DNA of 53,535 bases. It comes from Candidatus Hydrogenedentes bacterium ADurb.Bin170 (lineage in GTDB: Bacteria; Hydrogenedentota; Hydrogenedentia; Hydrogenedentales; CAITNO01). The position numbers were made by a program, and so were the translations under genes. Shown piece after piece: positions 1-7,923 of the stretch. The DNA is taken from positions 1 to 53,535 of the forward strand of contig MWCY01000019.1 of assembly GCA_002070275.1 (NCBI GenBank), in the 5' to 3' direction. The notes below the pieces were generated by a model that saw nothing but the letters and a program-made list of their open reading frames with translations, was not told the DNA's origin and ran no database searches. Positions within the stretch are counted from its first letter, which is position 1. Each line of letters starts with the position of its first letter.

Positions 1-175
1 CTCCGCATTGGCACACAAGCGAGTTCAGGAAAAGACAGCCACTCGAATCTGTATCGGTAATACGTCCTGCGACATCAGTCCTACACACGACACTGTTATG
101 TCTCCCTTCCGCCGTTATGTCCACCCCCGGCGTCATTCCTGCTTTTTCCCGTCATACCTGCCTCCCCCCAGCGTC

Positions 176-195
176 ATTCCTGCGCAGGCAGGAAT
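176..195 (+). repeat. Palindromic repeat hairpin, copy A
   Basis: ATTCCTGC, a 4-base loop GCAG, then GCAGGAAT gives a perfect 8-bp stem. It is flanked by GTC on the left and CTTA on the right. The arrangement resembles widespread REP-like ATTCC...GGAAT elements such as neisserial dRS3 (ATTCCC-N8-GGGAAT). The resemblance is in architecture; identity is not claimed. Confidence 0.75.
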
Positions 196-350
196 CTTAA
201 CGCGAGATGCTATTTATAAGGGTCATGCTGTTGCCGTCAACTACGCGGGAAAGTCTTTTATAGTAAGGATAATTTTGTGTTTGTACGTCCTGAAGCCTTT
301 GGTGTGGATCAGGGCGGTGTGTAAGTCAAGACGTCCATATCCTTATTAAG

Positions 351-370
351 ATTCCTGCCTTCGCAGGAAT
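351..370 (-). repeat. Palindromic repeat hairpin, copy B (inverted relative to copy A)
   Basis: This is the same 8-bp stem with loop CTTC. Read on the minus strand, the core and its CTTA flank match copy A with a single loop difference. The two copies therefore form an inverted pair about 155 bp apart. Confidence 0.75.
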
Positions 371-541
371 GGCGGGAAAAGGAGCAGGAACGACGGGGAG
401 AGGCAGGGATGACAGGGCGTCAAGAGGGCTCTGGGAGGAATGAACGATGTTGAGGGACACGGGGAGGAACGGCGGGAAAAGAAAAATAATTTGGCTGCGG
501 CCGTGGTGTGGTGTGTAAAATACCCGAAAGAGGAGCTTCTT

Positions 542-1186
542 ATGTCTTTACTGATTTCTGAAATTTTTGCGAGCATTCAGGGTGAGTCTTCCCGGGCGGG
601 CCTTCCCTGTATTTTTATCCGTCTGGCAGGATGCAATCTGAAGTGCAGGTGGTGCGATACAACCTATGCGAAAGAAGGCGGTTCGGAAAAAAGCATCAAC
701 ACCATTTTGGAGGCTGTCGGTTCCTGGAAAATCAGGCTGGTGGAAATAACAGGCGGAGAACCTTTATACCAGCCTGAATGCAGCACACTGGCACAGCAGC
801 TGCTTCAGGCGGGATATACGGTGCTCGTTGAAACAAACGGTTCGCAGCCAATAGCACAGCTTCCGGACGGTGTTATACGCATTATGGACATCAAGTGTCC
901 GGACAGCGGTATGGCAGACCACTTTTACTCAGCAAACGTGGAAGCTTTGACCGAAGAAGACGAAATAAAATTTGTCCTGGCAAGCCGCCGTGATTATGAA
1001 TACGGCGTGGCAATGATTCGACAGTACCGGCTGGATCAGCGCTGCCGTCACCTCTTTTTTTCGCCTGTTCTACGCGATCTTCCTGCCGCTCAGCTGGCAG
1101 AATGGATGCTTGCGGATCTACCGCCCGCCCGCCTGCATCTGCAGCTGCATACAGTAATCTGGCCGGGTGTTGAACGGGGCGTCTGA
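542..1186 (+). CDS. queE: 7-carboxy-7-deazaguanine synthase QueE
   Basis: Radical SAM enzyme converting 6-carboxytetrahydropterin to 7-carboxy-7-deazaguanine in the preQ0/queuosine pathway. The product is 214 residues, normal for the short QueE type. The [4Fe-4S]-binding motif CNLKCRWC (CxxxCxxC) follows an N-terminal IQGES stretch, ITGGEP is the SAM-contacting glycine motif, and the C-terminus has the typical LQLHTVIWPGVERGV tail. The frame is open further upstream, but the ATG at 542 has a GAGGAG ribosome binding site 7 bases before it and begins MSLLISEIFASIQGE as family members do. No other queuosine gene is adjacent, so it appears to be a single-gene unit facing a convergent neighbour. 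Confidence 0.93.
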   Translation: MSLLISEIFASIQGESSRAGLPCIFIRLAGCNLKCRWCDTTYAKEGGSEKSINTILEAVGSWKIRLVEITGGEPLYQPECSTLAQQLLQAGYTVLVETNGSQPIAQLPDGVIRIMDIKCPDSGMADHFYSANVEALTEEDEIKFVLASRRDYEYGVAMIRQYRLDQRCRHLFFSPVLRDLPAAQLAEWMLADLPPARLHLQLHTVIWPGVERGV

Positions 1187-1195
1187 AAGCCGTTT

Positions 1196-1954
1196 TTATT
1201 CCGGCAGCTGTGCGGTGAGTTCCTGGATCTGCGCTGCAGGAACAATAATCACCATCATGTCGTCGGGTGAACGGTCTCCATCACCCCGCAGAAGACGCAT
1301 GACACCCACACCTACAATCTTATTCTCCAACGTAAAAACAGGAGAACAGACGACCTGTCTTGACCGATGGTCACCGAGCGCATAAAATAGGCGGGGCTTG
1401 GTTACGATCAGTTCCACCCGGTCGAGAAAGGCGGCATGCGAGCGCCTTGCTACCCTGCCGTACTGCATCAGACAGACGACATTATCGAGCAAGGCAGGTT
1501 CTCCGGCATCGTGCAAGTCAACGAAGGGGAGCGGGCTTTCCGGCTTTTCCGTCAGGCGGACAAAAGCGAGATCAAGATCCTTGTCGCGAAGCACGACCTC
1601 CGCCGGTTTTTCAGATCCGTCCGTCAAAATCATGCGCATGGATATGATTCGGGAAGTCATTTCATCGCCGCCTAAATTCATTCCTGAAATCATCTGTGCC
1701 GGATCAACGGCGGACAGAGCAAGCACAGCAAGCCCATCCGGGGCAATCATGGTGGCATTCGCTTCCTGCTCATTTTCCATTTCGCCCGTGCCGAAATTAA
1801 TACCGACCACAGTATGCAGGGTAACAACACTGGTTTGGCGGGCTTCGAACACCTGACGACCCAGTGCGCCGTCCTCATCCGCATAAAGGAGCGAGGCAAT
1901 CCCTGAGATCAGAACAAACAGAACAACAAAACCGCTGCATTTAAAACACTTCAT
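1196..1954 (-). CDS. Exported trypsin-fold (S1C/HtrA-like) protein, probably catalytically degenerate
   Basis: The product is 252 residues with an N-terminal signal peptide (MKCFKCSGFVVLFVLISGIASLLYA). The rest follows the order of a chymotrypsin-fold protease: ATMIAPDGLAVLALSAV where HtrA proteins have the catalytic-His strand, DKDLDLAFVRL where the Asp strand lies, and VVCSPVFTLENKIVGV where GNSGGP-type Ser loops lie. The His position reads Leu-Ser (ALSAV instead of NAHVV) and the oxyanion GNSGG is replaced by VVCSP, so proteolysis looks unlikely. The start at 1954 has AAGGAG 10 bases upstream; the longer open frame lacks a signal peptide at its start. It may be a periplasmic binding or sensor protein. 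No PDZ domain is visible. Confidence 0.55.
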   Translation of the reverse strand: MKCFKCSGFVVLFVLISGIASLLYADEDGALGRQVFEARQTSVVTLHTVVGINFGTGEMENEQEANATMIAPDGLAVLALSAVDPAQMISGMNLGGDEMTSRIISMRMILTDGSEKPAEVVLRDKDLDLAFVRLTEKPESPLPFVDLHDAGEPALLDNVVCLMQYGRVARRSHAAFLDRVELIVTKPRLFYALGDHRSRQVVCSPVFTLENKIVGVGVMRLLRGDGDRSPDDMMVIIVPAAQIQELTAQLPE

Positions 1955-2136
1955 CGTAAAAACTCCTTGCCGGGGGCGATTATCTGGGCTGAGAGCACGG
2001 GTGGGGCGAACAGGATGCCGTCTGACAGTTGAAACAAATTTATGATACAGAAAAGTCCGCTTGTGATTCCATTCATGCAAATGATGAAGTACCTCATGTC
2101 TTTATCCCCTTTCGGTACTGCCCTATGACGTTGAAT

Positions 2137-2985
2137 TCACAGGGGACACCGGGCAGAAAGGATACGGTCAAAACCGGCCAGATCGGAAAAACTTCTGATT
2201 TCGACAAAGCCCGATTTCGACAGCAGAGCTTTAAGCGGCGGATGCTGATCTTCGGCCGTCTCCAGAACCAATGCGCCGCCGGGGAAAAGCAGCGTTTTCG
2301 CCTGTGGAATAAGACGACGGTAAATGTCGAGACCGTCCCGACCTGCAAGAAGCGCACCGGGATCTTCATGCCGGGTAATCACAGGCGACAGACGACTCCA
2401 TTCGTCCTCGGGCACATAGGGCGGATTGGACACGATAAGATCAAACAAAGGTGTATTACCGGGAAAAGCGGCAAGAAGATCGCTCCGCAGTACGGAGATT
2501 TCGGCACGATGCTGCCGGGCATTCATTTTAGTCAGCGCTGCGGCATCGGGGCGAATATCAAGAGCAAAGACCTCATGGCGGGGTGCCTCACATGCCAGCG
2601 TCACGGCGATGCAGCCGGTACCGCATCCGACATCAATTATGCGGCAAGGCATTTCTTTCTCTGACAGAAAAGCCAGTCCCACTTCAATCAGATGTTCTGT
2701 TTCGGGACGGGGCGTAAGCAGCGGAGGCCGCACAAGAAAGGAGCGTCCGTAAAACTCCCATTCCCCGAAAATATACGCCAGAGGCTCAAAAGCAAGGCGA
2801 CGTACCAGGAGCGTATCAAAAAAAGCCGTGTCCTCCACGACTTCCTGCATTCTTGAAAGCAGCGTGGCACGGGAGATCCGCAATGCCCGGGCAAGGAGCA
2901 ATTCGGCATCGAGCCGGGGTGTCTCGGAAAAAACAGACAGCCGTTCAGCACTTTGCTGAAGAATTTGCGCTACCGTGAGAGGCAT
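2137..2985 (-). CDS. prmC: Release factor glutamine methyltransferase PrmC
   Basis: SAM-dependent N5-glutamine methyltransferase that modifies the GGQ glutamine of RF1/RF2. The product is 282 residues with an N-terminal helical domain, SAM motif I (IIDVGCGTGCIAVTLA) and the diagnostic substrate-Gln motif NPPYVP (VSNPPYVPEDEW). It lies one base downstream of the prfA stop (TGA-G-ATG), the classical prfA-prmC coupling, so enzyme and substrate are co-expressed. No extra start is plausible. Confidence 0.95.
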   Translation of the reverse strand: MPLTVAQILQQSAERLSVFSETPRLDAELLLARALRISRATLLSRMQEVVEDTAFFDTLLVRRLAFEPLAYIFGEWEFYGRSFLVRPPLLTPRPETEHLIEVGLAFLSEKEMPCRIIDVGCGTGCIAVTLACEAPRHEVFALDIRPDAAALTKMNARQHRAEISVLRSDLLAAFPGNTPLFDLIVSNPPYVPEDEWSRLSPVITRHEDPGALLAGRDGLDIYRRLIPQAKTLLFPGGALVLETAEDQHPPLKALLSKSGFVEIRSFSDLAGFDRILSARCPL

Positions 2986-2986
2986 C

Positions 2987-4072
2987 TCAATCCTGAGCGG
3001 CCAGGCGCTCCGCCCTGTCGGCTATCGCCAGCGCCTCGAAAAATTCATCCAGATCGCCCTCCAGTACTTCCCGAAGCCTGTACAGGGAAAGGTGAACACG
3101 GTGATCGGTAACACGGTTCTCCGGAAAATTATAAGTACGGATCTTTTCGCTCCGATCGCCTGAGCGAACCTGGCTGCGGCGGCTTTCCGACCGGGCGGCG
3201 GCTTCCTCCTGCATACGGACGTCCAGCAGTCGGGCACGCAGCACACGCAATGCCTGCGCTTTGTTTTTATGCTGGGATTTTTCGTCCTGGCAGGTGACAA
3301 CCATACCCGTGGGCTTGTAGGTGATCCGGACAGCGGAATCGGTTGTATTGACGCTCTGCCCGCCGGGTCCGCTGGATCGGTAGACATCAATGATCAGGTC
3401 GTTGGGATCGATGCGTATGTCCACCTCTTCCGCTTCAGGAAGAACAGCGACCGTGACGGCTGAGGTGTGAATGCGTCCCTGTGTTTCCGTATCCGGAACA
3501 CGCTGAACACGATGCACCCCACCTTCCCATTTCATGCAGCTGTAGACATTGTCGCCGGACAATTGAAAGCTGACCTCTTTGAAACCGCCCAGTGCGGTGG
3601 CATTGGAGTTCATCACTTCGACTTTCCAGCGCTTTGTCTCCGCAAGCCTCGTATACATGCGAAAAAGATCCGCGGCAAACAATGCGGCTTCCTCGCCCCC
3701 GGTTCCCGCGCGAATCTCCACGATGGTATTTTTCTCATCAAGCGGATCCTTGGGAACCAAGAGAAGACGCAACTGCTCTTCAAGCGCTGTCAGGGACGCC
3801 TGGAGCTGCGCTGCCTCCTCTTCCGCCATGGCGAGCATCTCTGCATCTGCCTCCGCTGCCAACAGCTGCTGTGCACCGTACAGACCTTTTTCATCCTCTT
3901 TATAGCGGGTAAAGACCTGCACCAGATCAGACAATTCGGCATATTTTCGGGCATGCTGCTGGTAGCGCTGAGGATCCGTAGCTACTTCAGGCTTTGCCAT
4001 CGCTTCTGCCAGCTGACCATGTTCCTGAACGAGGATCTCAAGCTTTTCCCGGAGCTGCCCGTCCATAGGCAC
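2987..4072 (-). CDS. prfA: Peptide chain release factor 1
   Basis: RF1 recognises UAA/UAG and triggers peptide release. The product is 361 residues, with the GGQ loop in [19 protein letters not shown] and the anticodon-like PxT tripeptide as PDT in [17 protein letters not shown] (E. coli has PAT). This assigns RF1 rather than RF2, which carries SPF. The first start codon is GTG at 4072, immediately after the rpmE stop; an in-frame ATG two codons later (4066) is equally possible. No clear ribosome binding site is seen for either, which suggests translational coupling to rpmE. It is the second gene of rpmE-prfA-prmC. Confidence 0.96.
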   Translation of the reverse strand: MPMDGQLREKLEILVQEHGQLAEAMAKPEVATDPQRYQQHARKYAELSDLVQVFTRYKEDEKGLYGAQQLLAAEADAEMLAMAEEEAAQLQASLTALEEQLRLLLVPKDPLDEKNTIVEIRAGTGGEEAALFAADLFRMYTRLAETKRWKVEVMNSNATALGGFKEVSFQLSGDNVYSCMKWEGGVHRVQRVPDTETQGRIHTSAVTVAVLPEAEEVDIRIDPNDLIIDVYRSSGPGGQSVNTTDSAVRITYKPTGMVVTCQDEKSQHKNKAQALRVLRARLLDVRMQEEAAARSESRRSQVRSGDRSEKIRTYNFPENRVTDHRVHLSLYRLREVLEGDLDEFFEALAIADRAERLAAQD

Positions 4073-4330
4073 TTATTGACCGCTTTTTGCTGCGCCGAAT
4101 TTTTTCTGGAAACGTTCCACCCTGCCTTCACTGTCAACAAACTTCTGCTTGCCGGTGAAGAAAGGATGGGAATGGCTGGAAAGATCCAGTGTAAAGAGAG
4201 GATATTCTTTGCCGTCCATCTCAATCGTACGGTTGGTGTGCACGGTGGAACGGGTAATCCATTTAATATCAGCACCTACGTCCATGAAGACGACTTCACG
4301 ATAATTTTCGGGATGAATGCCCTTTTTCAA
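4073..4330 (-). CDS. rpmE2: 50S ribosomal protein L31, type B (zinc-free)
   Basis: The product is an 85-residue ribosomal protein. It has the type B layout: MKKGIHPENYREVVFMD, a TRSTVHTNRTIEMDGKEYP middle, then SSHSHPFFTGKQKFVDSEGRVERF. The zinc-binding CxxC pairs of type A L31 are absent. The start codon is TTG, with AGGAG nine bases upstream. It opens the rpmE-prfA-prmC operon, a common bacterial arrangement. The leader of about 95 nt carries a terminator-like hairpin (separate entry), so this gene is a candidate for autoregulation. Confidence 0.93.
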   Translation of the reverse strand: MKKGIHPENYREVVFMDVGADIKWITRSTVHTNRTIEMDGKEYPLFTLDLSSHSHPFFTGKQKFVDSEGRVERFQKKFGAAKSGQ

Positions 4331-4360
4331 CGTACTATTCTCCTGATCATCGGGTTAATT

Positions 4361-4412
4361 TTAAAAAAGCACACTTCTATCCGTGAATGATCATAGATAA
4401 ATTAAGTGTGCT
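4361..4412 (-). terminator. Terminator-like hairpin in the rpmE leader (candidate attenuator)
   Basis: On the minus strand, 9-bp perfect arms AGCACACTT / AAGTGTGCT (4412-4404 and 4376-4368) enclose 27 bases and are followed directly by a T-run. The loop contains a second small palindrome, ATGATCAT. It lies downstream of the predicted rpmE promoter and 30 bases before the coding region, so it would sit inside the rpmE transcript. It could also stop read-through from the upstream gene that ends at 4596. Confidence 0.65.
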
Positions 4413-4432
4413 CTCTCAAAGGGTAGGATTGA

Positions 4433-4462
4433 AGTATAGCAAAAAGAGACGGAATAGAGCAA
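4433..4462 (-). promoter_or_regulatory. Predicted sigma70 promoter of rpmE-prfA-prmC
   Basis: On the minus strand, -35 TTGCTC (4462-4457) is separated by 18 bases from -10 TATACT (4438-4433). The start site would be near 4426, giving a leader of about 95 nt. Confidence 0.6.
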
Positions 4463-4516
4463 ATTATTACACAGCCCTGTGCGCCCTGATTCCAAACTCT
4501 TCTGCCGGACTGTGAA

Positions 4517-4549
4517 GCCGCGCGCGAAGCAGATCACTTCACGCGCGGC
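4517..4549 (-). terminator. GC-rich hairpin after the exported Ig-like protein gene
   Basis: Thirteen-base arms GCCGCGCGCGAAG / CTTCACGCGCGGC (12 of 13 matching, 7-base loop) lie 47 bp past the stop codon at 4596. There is no T-run on the exit side of the minus strand, so termination is plausible but not canonical. Confidence 0.4.
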
Positions 4550-4595
4550 AAAACACAACCACAAAATACAAACGCTTCAGACAAAAGATGAACGT

Positions 4596-5825
4596 TTATT
4601 TACGACGGAAACGACGGGCGGCAACCAGAGTCAGTGCACCGGCAAGAGCACCGATTCCGGCAATTCCGGCTACAGGAAGAGGACTGTCGCTCACATTGAG
4701 AACAGTAGTGGCGGAAATTTCTGTTTCGGCTTTTCCGCCGTCTTCAACTGTAATGCCGACAACAACCTGATAGACACCGCTGTCGCTTGCCTGAGCATTG
4801 AGCAGTTCAAACTGGAGGCTTGTCGCACCGTCAATCAGCACACCGTCTTTGTACCACCGCACAAAATTGGGCAGATCGTAGTAAAATTTCAGCTTAGCAT
4901 CCAGAGTGATGTTATCCCCGATTTGAATAAATCCCGTCTTGCGCGAGAGAGTCACTACAGGGTCATAGCTGGGCGGCGTCTGATTAGGATCAAAGACAGC
5001 AGCCAGGTAGCTGTCGAGGCTCACGCCTTCCTGACCGACAAAATAGAGGTACTCTTCCATGTTGGTATAGCCGTCGCCATCTACATCGCCATGAGGACCG
5101 AGCGCAGGAATTCCTGTCGTAATGGCAGCAATACCGCCTTCAGGAGGCTCAAGACCGATGTCTTCAAGCAGTCCGAGCAGCTCACCGAGAGCAATGTTGG
5201 TCATTTCGTCACCCAGCGTTGCAAAACCCGCAATCACACCCGTCAGACTAGGAGTCAATGCAGGAGCAAGCATTTGGACGATTGCAGTAATATCCTTATC
5301 CTGTACGCCATCCGATTTCTTGGCAGCTTTCAGTGCCGCAACAATCAGTTCTTTCAGTTCCCAGAAGTTTTCTTCCCATGCTGTTTTGACTTCTTCATAG
5401 TAAGGGAGGGAAGGTGTATTGAGAACATAAGCAAGCACAGCCAGCTCATAACGGTCCAGAACACCGTTGGGCTGAACAGGAATTTTAAGATCCAGATTCA
5501 GGGGGCCGTTGATGTCCATCGATATACACTGCACCAGATTGGCAAAGTTCGCAATGTCGGCACTGAGGCTGACCACAAGGGCAAGAGAGCAATAGATGTT
5601 ATCCATCATTTTGCAGAAGTCATACTGACCGGGATCAAGAAATTTAACAGGATCCTGATCTTTCGTAATATCGAATCGGGGGAAACCCTTAAATTTCTGC
5701 GCATCTTCCGGGCACCCGGCAAAGTCGGGCCCGGGCACAGGCGGGTGCTGCTCTGCCAATGCAGGCAGTGCGGCAAAACAGAGCGCTGCTACAAGCAGCA
5801 CTGTCAAAGCACTTGTCTTTCTCAT
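4596..5825 (-). CDS. Exported protein with Ca-binding-like loop, Ig-like domain and C-terminal PLPVAG/TM/basic sorting-type tail
   Basis: The product is 409 residues. A signal peptide (MRKTSALTVLLVAALCFAALPALA) leads into a mainly helical region of about 220 residues that I do not recognise. A single EF-hand/dockerin-like loop follows (DVDGDGYTNMEEY), then an Ig-like domain (VRWYKDGVLIDGA ... ASDSGVYQVVV). The extreme C-terminus is a short PLPVAG motif, a Gly/Ala-rich membrane segment and RRFRRK. Motif + TM + basic cluster is the architecture of C-terminal protein-sorting signals (PEP-CTERM, LPXTG and similar), although this exact motif is not one I can name. ATG 5825 has AAGGAG nine bases upstream; a GTG four codons earlier overlaps that site. 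It has its own promoter at 5938-5966. Cell-surface location is inferred. Confidence 0.7.
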   Translation of the reverse strand: MRKTSALTVLLVAALCFAALPALAEQHPPVPGPDFAGCPEDAQKFKGFPRFDITKDQDPVKFLDPGQYDFCKMMDNIYCSLALVVSLSADIANFANLVQCISMDINGPLNLDLKIPVQPNGVLDRYELAVLAYVLNTPSLPYYEEVKTAWEENFWELKELIVAALKAAKKSDGVQDKDITAIVQMLAPALTPSLTGVIAGFATLGDEMTNIALGELLGLLEDIGLEPPEGGIAAITTGIPALGPHGDVDGDGYTNMEEYLYFVGQEGVSLDSYLAAVFDPNQTPPSYDPVVTLSRKTGFIQIGDNITLDAKLKFYYDLPNFVRWYKDGVLIDGATSLQFELLNAQASDSGVYQVVVGITVEDGGKAETEISATTVLNVSDSPLPVAGIAGIGALAGALTLVAARRFRRK

Positions 5826-5937
5826 AGTTTCTTTCACTCCTTGTTTGGTTATTTAGTAAGACATAATAAAGCAACAACGCATACCACAGGCGCTTAACAT
5901 ATAATTGCATCGAGTGATACAACCACATGCCACATAA

Positions 5938-5966
5938 AGTATACCTTAGATGATTTGAAAAAGCAA
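5938..5966 (-). promoter_or_regulatory. Predicted sigma70 promoter of the exported Ig-like protein
   Basis: -35 TTGCTT (5966-5961), 17-base spacer, -10 TATACT (5943-5938) on the minus strand. The start site would be near 5931, leaving a leader of about 105 nt before the ATG at 5825. Confidence 0.6.
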
Positions 5967-6050
5967 GAAGAATAGACCGTGATAAAAAAAAGGGCACAGG
6001 ACTACTGAAAGAAATTGAGAGAAAAAAGGTGAGGGGGTGGGAGAAAAAAA

Positions 6051-6128
6051 TGGCGTCCCCAAGGGGATTTGAACCCCTGTCGCCGCCGTGAAAGGGCGGT
6101 GTCCTAGACCAGACTAGACGATGGGGAC
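6051..6128 (-). tRNA. tRNA-Glu (anticodon UUC)
   Basis: A cloverleaf can be drawn. The acceptor stem is GTCCCCA / TGGGGAC, the anticodon stem CCGCC/GGCGG holds loop CTTTCAC with anticodon TTC, and the T arm is AGGGG-TTCAAAT-CCCCT. The discriminator is G with an encoded CCA (6053-6051). It is followed on the minus strand by several T-rich runs but no strong hairpin. Confidence 0.95.
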
Positions 6129-6135
6129 GCACGAA

Positions 6136-6156
6136 ATGACACAGGAACCGTGTCAT
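6136..6156. repeat. Inverted repeat in the tRNA-Glu leader
   Basis: ATGACAC and GTGTCAT form perfect 7-bp arms separated by 7 bases. They lie between the predicted tRNA-Glu promoter and the tRNA 5' end, so they could fold in the precursor leader or act as an operator. Confidence 0.5.
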
Positions 6157-6166
6157 GATGGAACGT

Positions 6167-6196
6167 AGTGTAGCAGAAGCGAAAAGAGGAAATCAA
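6167..6196 (-). promoter_or_regulatory. Predicted promoter of tRNA-Glu
   Basis: -35 TTGATT (6196-6191), 18-base spacer, -10 TACACT (6172-6167) on the minus strand. The start site would be near 6160, about 32 bases before the mature tRNA. Confidence 0.5.
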
Positions 6197-6265
6197 ATTT
6201 TTACCTCAGCGGGCAGAAAAGAAGCGCTATATACCGGTACAAAGGCTGCACGGAGGTACTTTTGT

Positions 6266-6835
6266 TTACCTGTGCGAATTCAAAATGCTGCCTACGAGGT
6301 TTTTCAACGCCTCCGTTGCCACGTCCAGGTCATCATTCACCAGCACATAATCAAACTCCTGCTGTCGCTCCATTTCCCGGGCAGCCGTCTGAAGGCGCAC
6401 GGCAACAACAGCAGCGTCTTCTGTTCCCCGCCGGGTCAGGCGCTCCTTGAGCACTTCCATGTCGGGAGGAACAATAAAAATACTGGTCAGTGCCGGATAT
6501 TGCGCTTTCATGCTGAGCATGCCCTGCACATCCAGTTCCAGCAGCACATGTCTGCCTCTCAGAAGAAGCCGGTCAATTTCTGTCTTAAAAGTTCCGTATA
6601 AATTACCGTGCACCTCCGCCCACTCGGCAAAGGCGCCCTTTTCGATGCCCGCCTCGAAATCCTGTCGTGATAGAAAATAGTATTCTCTGCCGTTCTCTTC
6701 GCCCGTCCGGGGGGGTCTAGTGGTGGCGGAGACCGTCAGAGCCAGCTCCGGGTAAAAGGGCAGTATCCGGGCTACCAACGTGCCCTTGCCAGCCCCGGAC
6801 GGTGCAGAAATGACAATAATTCCGGACTCAGACAT
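6266..6835 (-). CDS. gmk: Guanylate kinase
   Basis: Phosphorylates GMP to GDP with ATP. The product is 189 residues, with P-loop SAPSGAGKGTL near the N-terminus and the GMP-binding segment TTRPPRTGEENGREYYF. The downstream EWAEVHGNLYGT and LELDVQGM motifs are typical. The ATG at 6835 is preferred over an upstream in-frame ATG because GGAG lies seven bases before it and MSESGIIVISAPSG is the usual beginning. It starts 4 bp after the yicC stop, the conserved yicC-gmk order, so the two are probably one transcript. Confidence 0.95.
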   Translation of the reverse strand: MSESGIIVISAPSGAGKGTLVARILPFYPELALTVSATTRPPRTGEENGREYYFLSRQDFEAGIEKGAFAEWAEVHGNLYGTFKTEIDRLLLRGRHVLLELDVQGMLSMKAQYPALTSIFIVPPDMEVLKERLTRRGTEDAAVVAVRLQTAAREMERQQEFDYVLVNDDLDVATEALKNLVGSILNSHR

Positions 6836-6839
6836 GAAA

Positions 6840-7718
6840 CTACTCCAGATTCTGCAACTGCTCACGCAGTTTTTCTATCTCTGTTTTGATTTCTATAACA
6901 TCGCGGCTGACTTCCACGTCACGCAATTTGCTGCCAAGCGTGTTCGCCTCCCGCAGCAGTTCCTGCACCAGAAAATTCAGATCCCTTCCGACTGAACCCT
7001 CAGCATCGAGCAGCTCACGGCAATGCAGCACATGGGCCCGGAACCGTACCAGCTCTTCGGTTACATCCATGCGATCGGCCATAAGTGCCACTTCCATGGC
7101 AAGCCGTTCCTCTTTTACGCCTACTTCCAAGTTAATCTCGGCAATACGCTGGCGGAGTTTTTCCTCATAGGCAAGAACCAGACGGGGCGCACGCTCTTCG
7201 ATGCGGGCGAGGTTTTTCTCAAGATCATTCAAGTGACCGTGCAACGCCTCCACGAGAAGAGCCCCTTCCCTGCTGCGCATGGCGCTCAACTGATTCAATG
7301 CCTCCTCAAGCCCAACAGAAAGCTGTTCCAGCACCGTCTCCAGATCCGAACTTTCTTCATCGGAGACTACCACTCCATCCAATGTAACCAACTTATCCAG
7401 CGTAAGGGAATCGGTGGAAGACATAAGATGCATCAGTGTACGGGAGGCGTCTATGTACTGCCGGGCGCGGTCCGTATCAACATAGATCGGTGCAGAGGAG
7501 GAAAGTGTTTTTCCTAAACGAATGGAGACGTTGATTTTACCCCGGACAATACGACCTCGCATCAGCTCCCGCAATGAAGACTCTAAAGCTGACCATTGCC
7601 CGGGCAGGCGAATAGAGATTTCAAGAAAACGATGATTGACACTGCTTATTTCAATGGTGGTCTGTCCGCCATTGACCATTACTTCGGTGCGGGCAAAGCC
7701 CGTCATGCTGCATGGCAT
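6840..7718 (-). CDS. yicC: YicC family endoribonuclease
   Basis: The product is 292 residues beginning MPCSMTGFAR, the hallmark YicC N-terminus, and ends in the conserved helical part containing GRDLNFLVQELLREANTLGSK and the tail VIEIKTEIEKLREQLQNLE. Family members are metal-dependent endoribonucleases involved in RNA turnover and stress survival. The ATG at 7718 has AGGAG seven bases upstream; the longer frame lacks this. It is followed by gmk with a 4-bp gap. A TATACT element at 7762-7757 might be its -10, but no good -35 accompanies it. Confidence 0.92.
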   Translation of the reverse strand: MPCSMTGFARTEVMVNGGQTTIEISSVNHRFLEISIRLPGQWSALESSLRELMRGRIVRGKINVSIRLGKTLSSSAPIYVDTDRARQYIDASRTLMHLMSSTDSLTLDKLVTLDGVVVSDEESSDLETVLEQLSVGLEEALNQLSAMRSREGALLVEALHGHLNDLEKNLARIEERAPRLVLAYEEKLRQRIAEINLEVGVKEERLAMEVALMADRMDVTEELVRFRAHVLHCRELLDAEGSVGRDLNFLVQELLREANTLGSKLRDVEVSRDVIEIKTEIEKLREQLQNLE

Positions 7719-7923
7719 CGGTCTGCTCCTATAAAATATAAAAAGTTCAAAGCTCAAGTATACCATCCTGAAAGCGAAAAATTGCACATGGAAAACACTT
7801 CATCTTCTTCTGAGCCGGTGAAATGGTAATCTTCCGGATTAATGCGGTATGCTATATTTCAGGCGTTTTTTCGAGATCCCATATGCACTGCAGCGGGAAA
7901 GCCGGCGACATTGAAGGAATTCC

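Larger units (their letters stand above)
1..541. other. Non-coding region rich in palindromic repeat copies
   Basis: No convincing gene is seen here. The open frames on both strands have no ribosome binding site and have compositions dictated by the repeats. The stretch holds two perfect hairpins of one family (listed separately) plus degraded half copies: CGTCATTCCTGC-like words near 131-142, 150-160 and 172-183 on the + strand, and their reverse complements near 384-393, 402-412 and 434-447. The forward words lie in the left half and the reverse words in the right half, so the whole region is a loose inverted repeat. It ends at the queE ribosome binding site. Confidence 0.6.

Noticed and set aside
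131-447. CRISPR array in the repeat-rich left end
   Set aside because: Repeat copies are short, unevenly spaced and in both orientations, without regular spacers.
4479-5897. 472-residue open frame on the + strand opposite the exported Ig-like protein
   Set aside because: The minus-strand gene has a promoter, a ribosome binding site, a signal peptide and recognisable domains; this frame has none.
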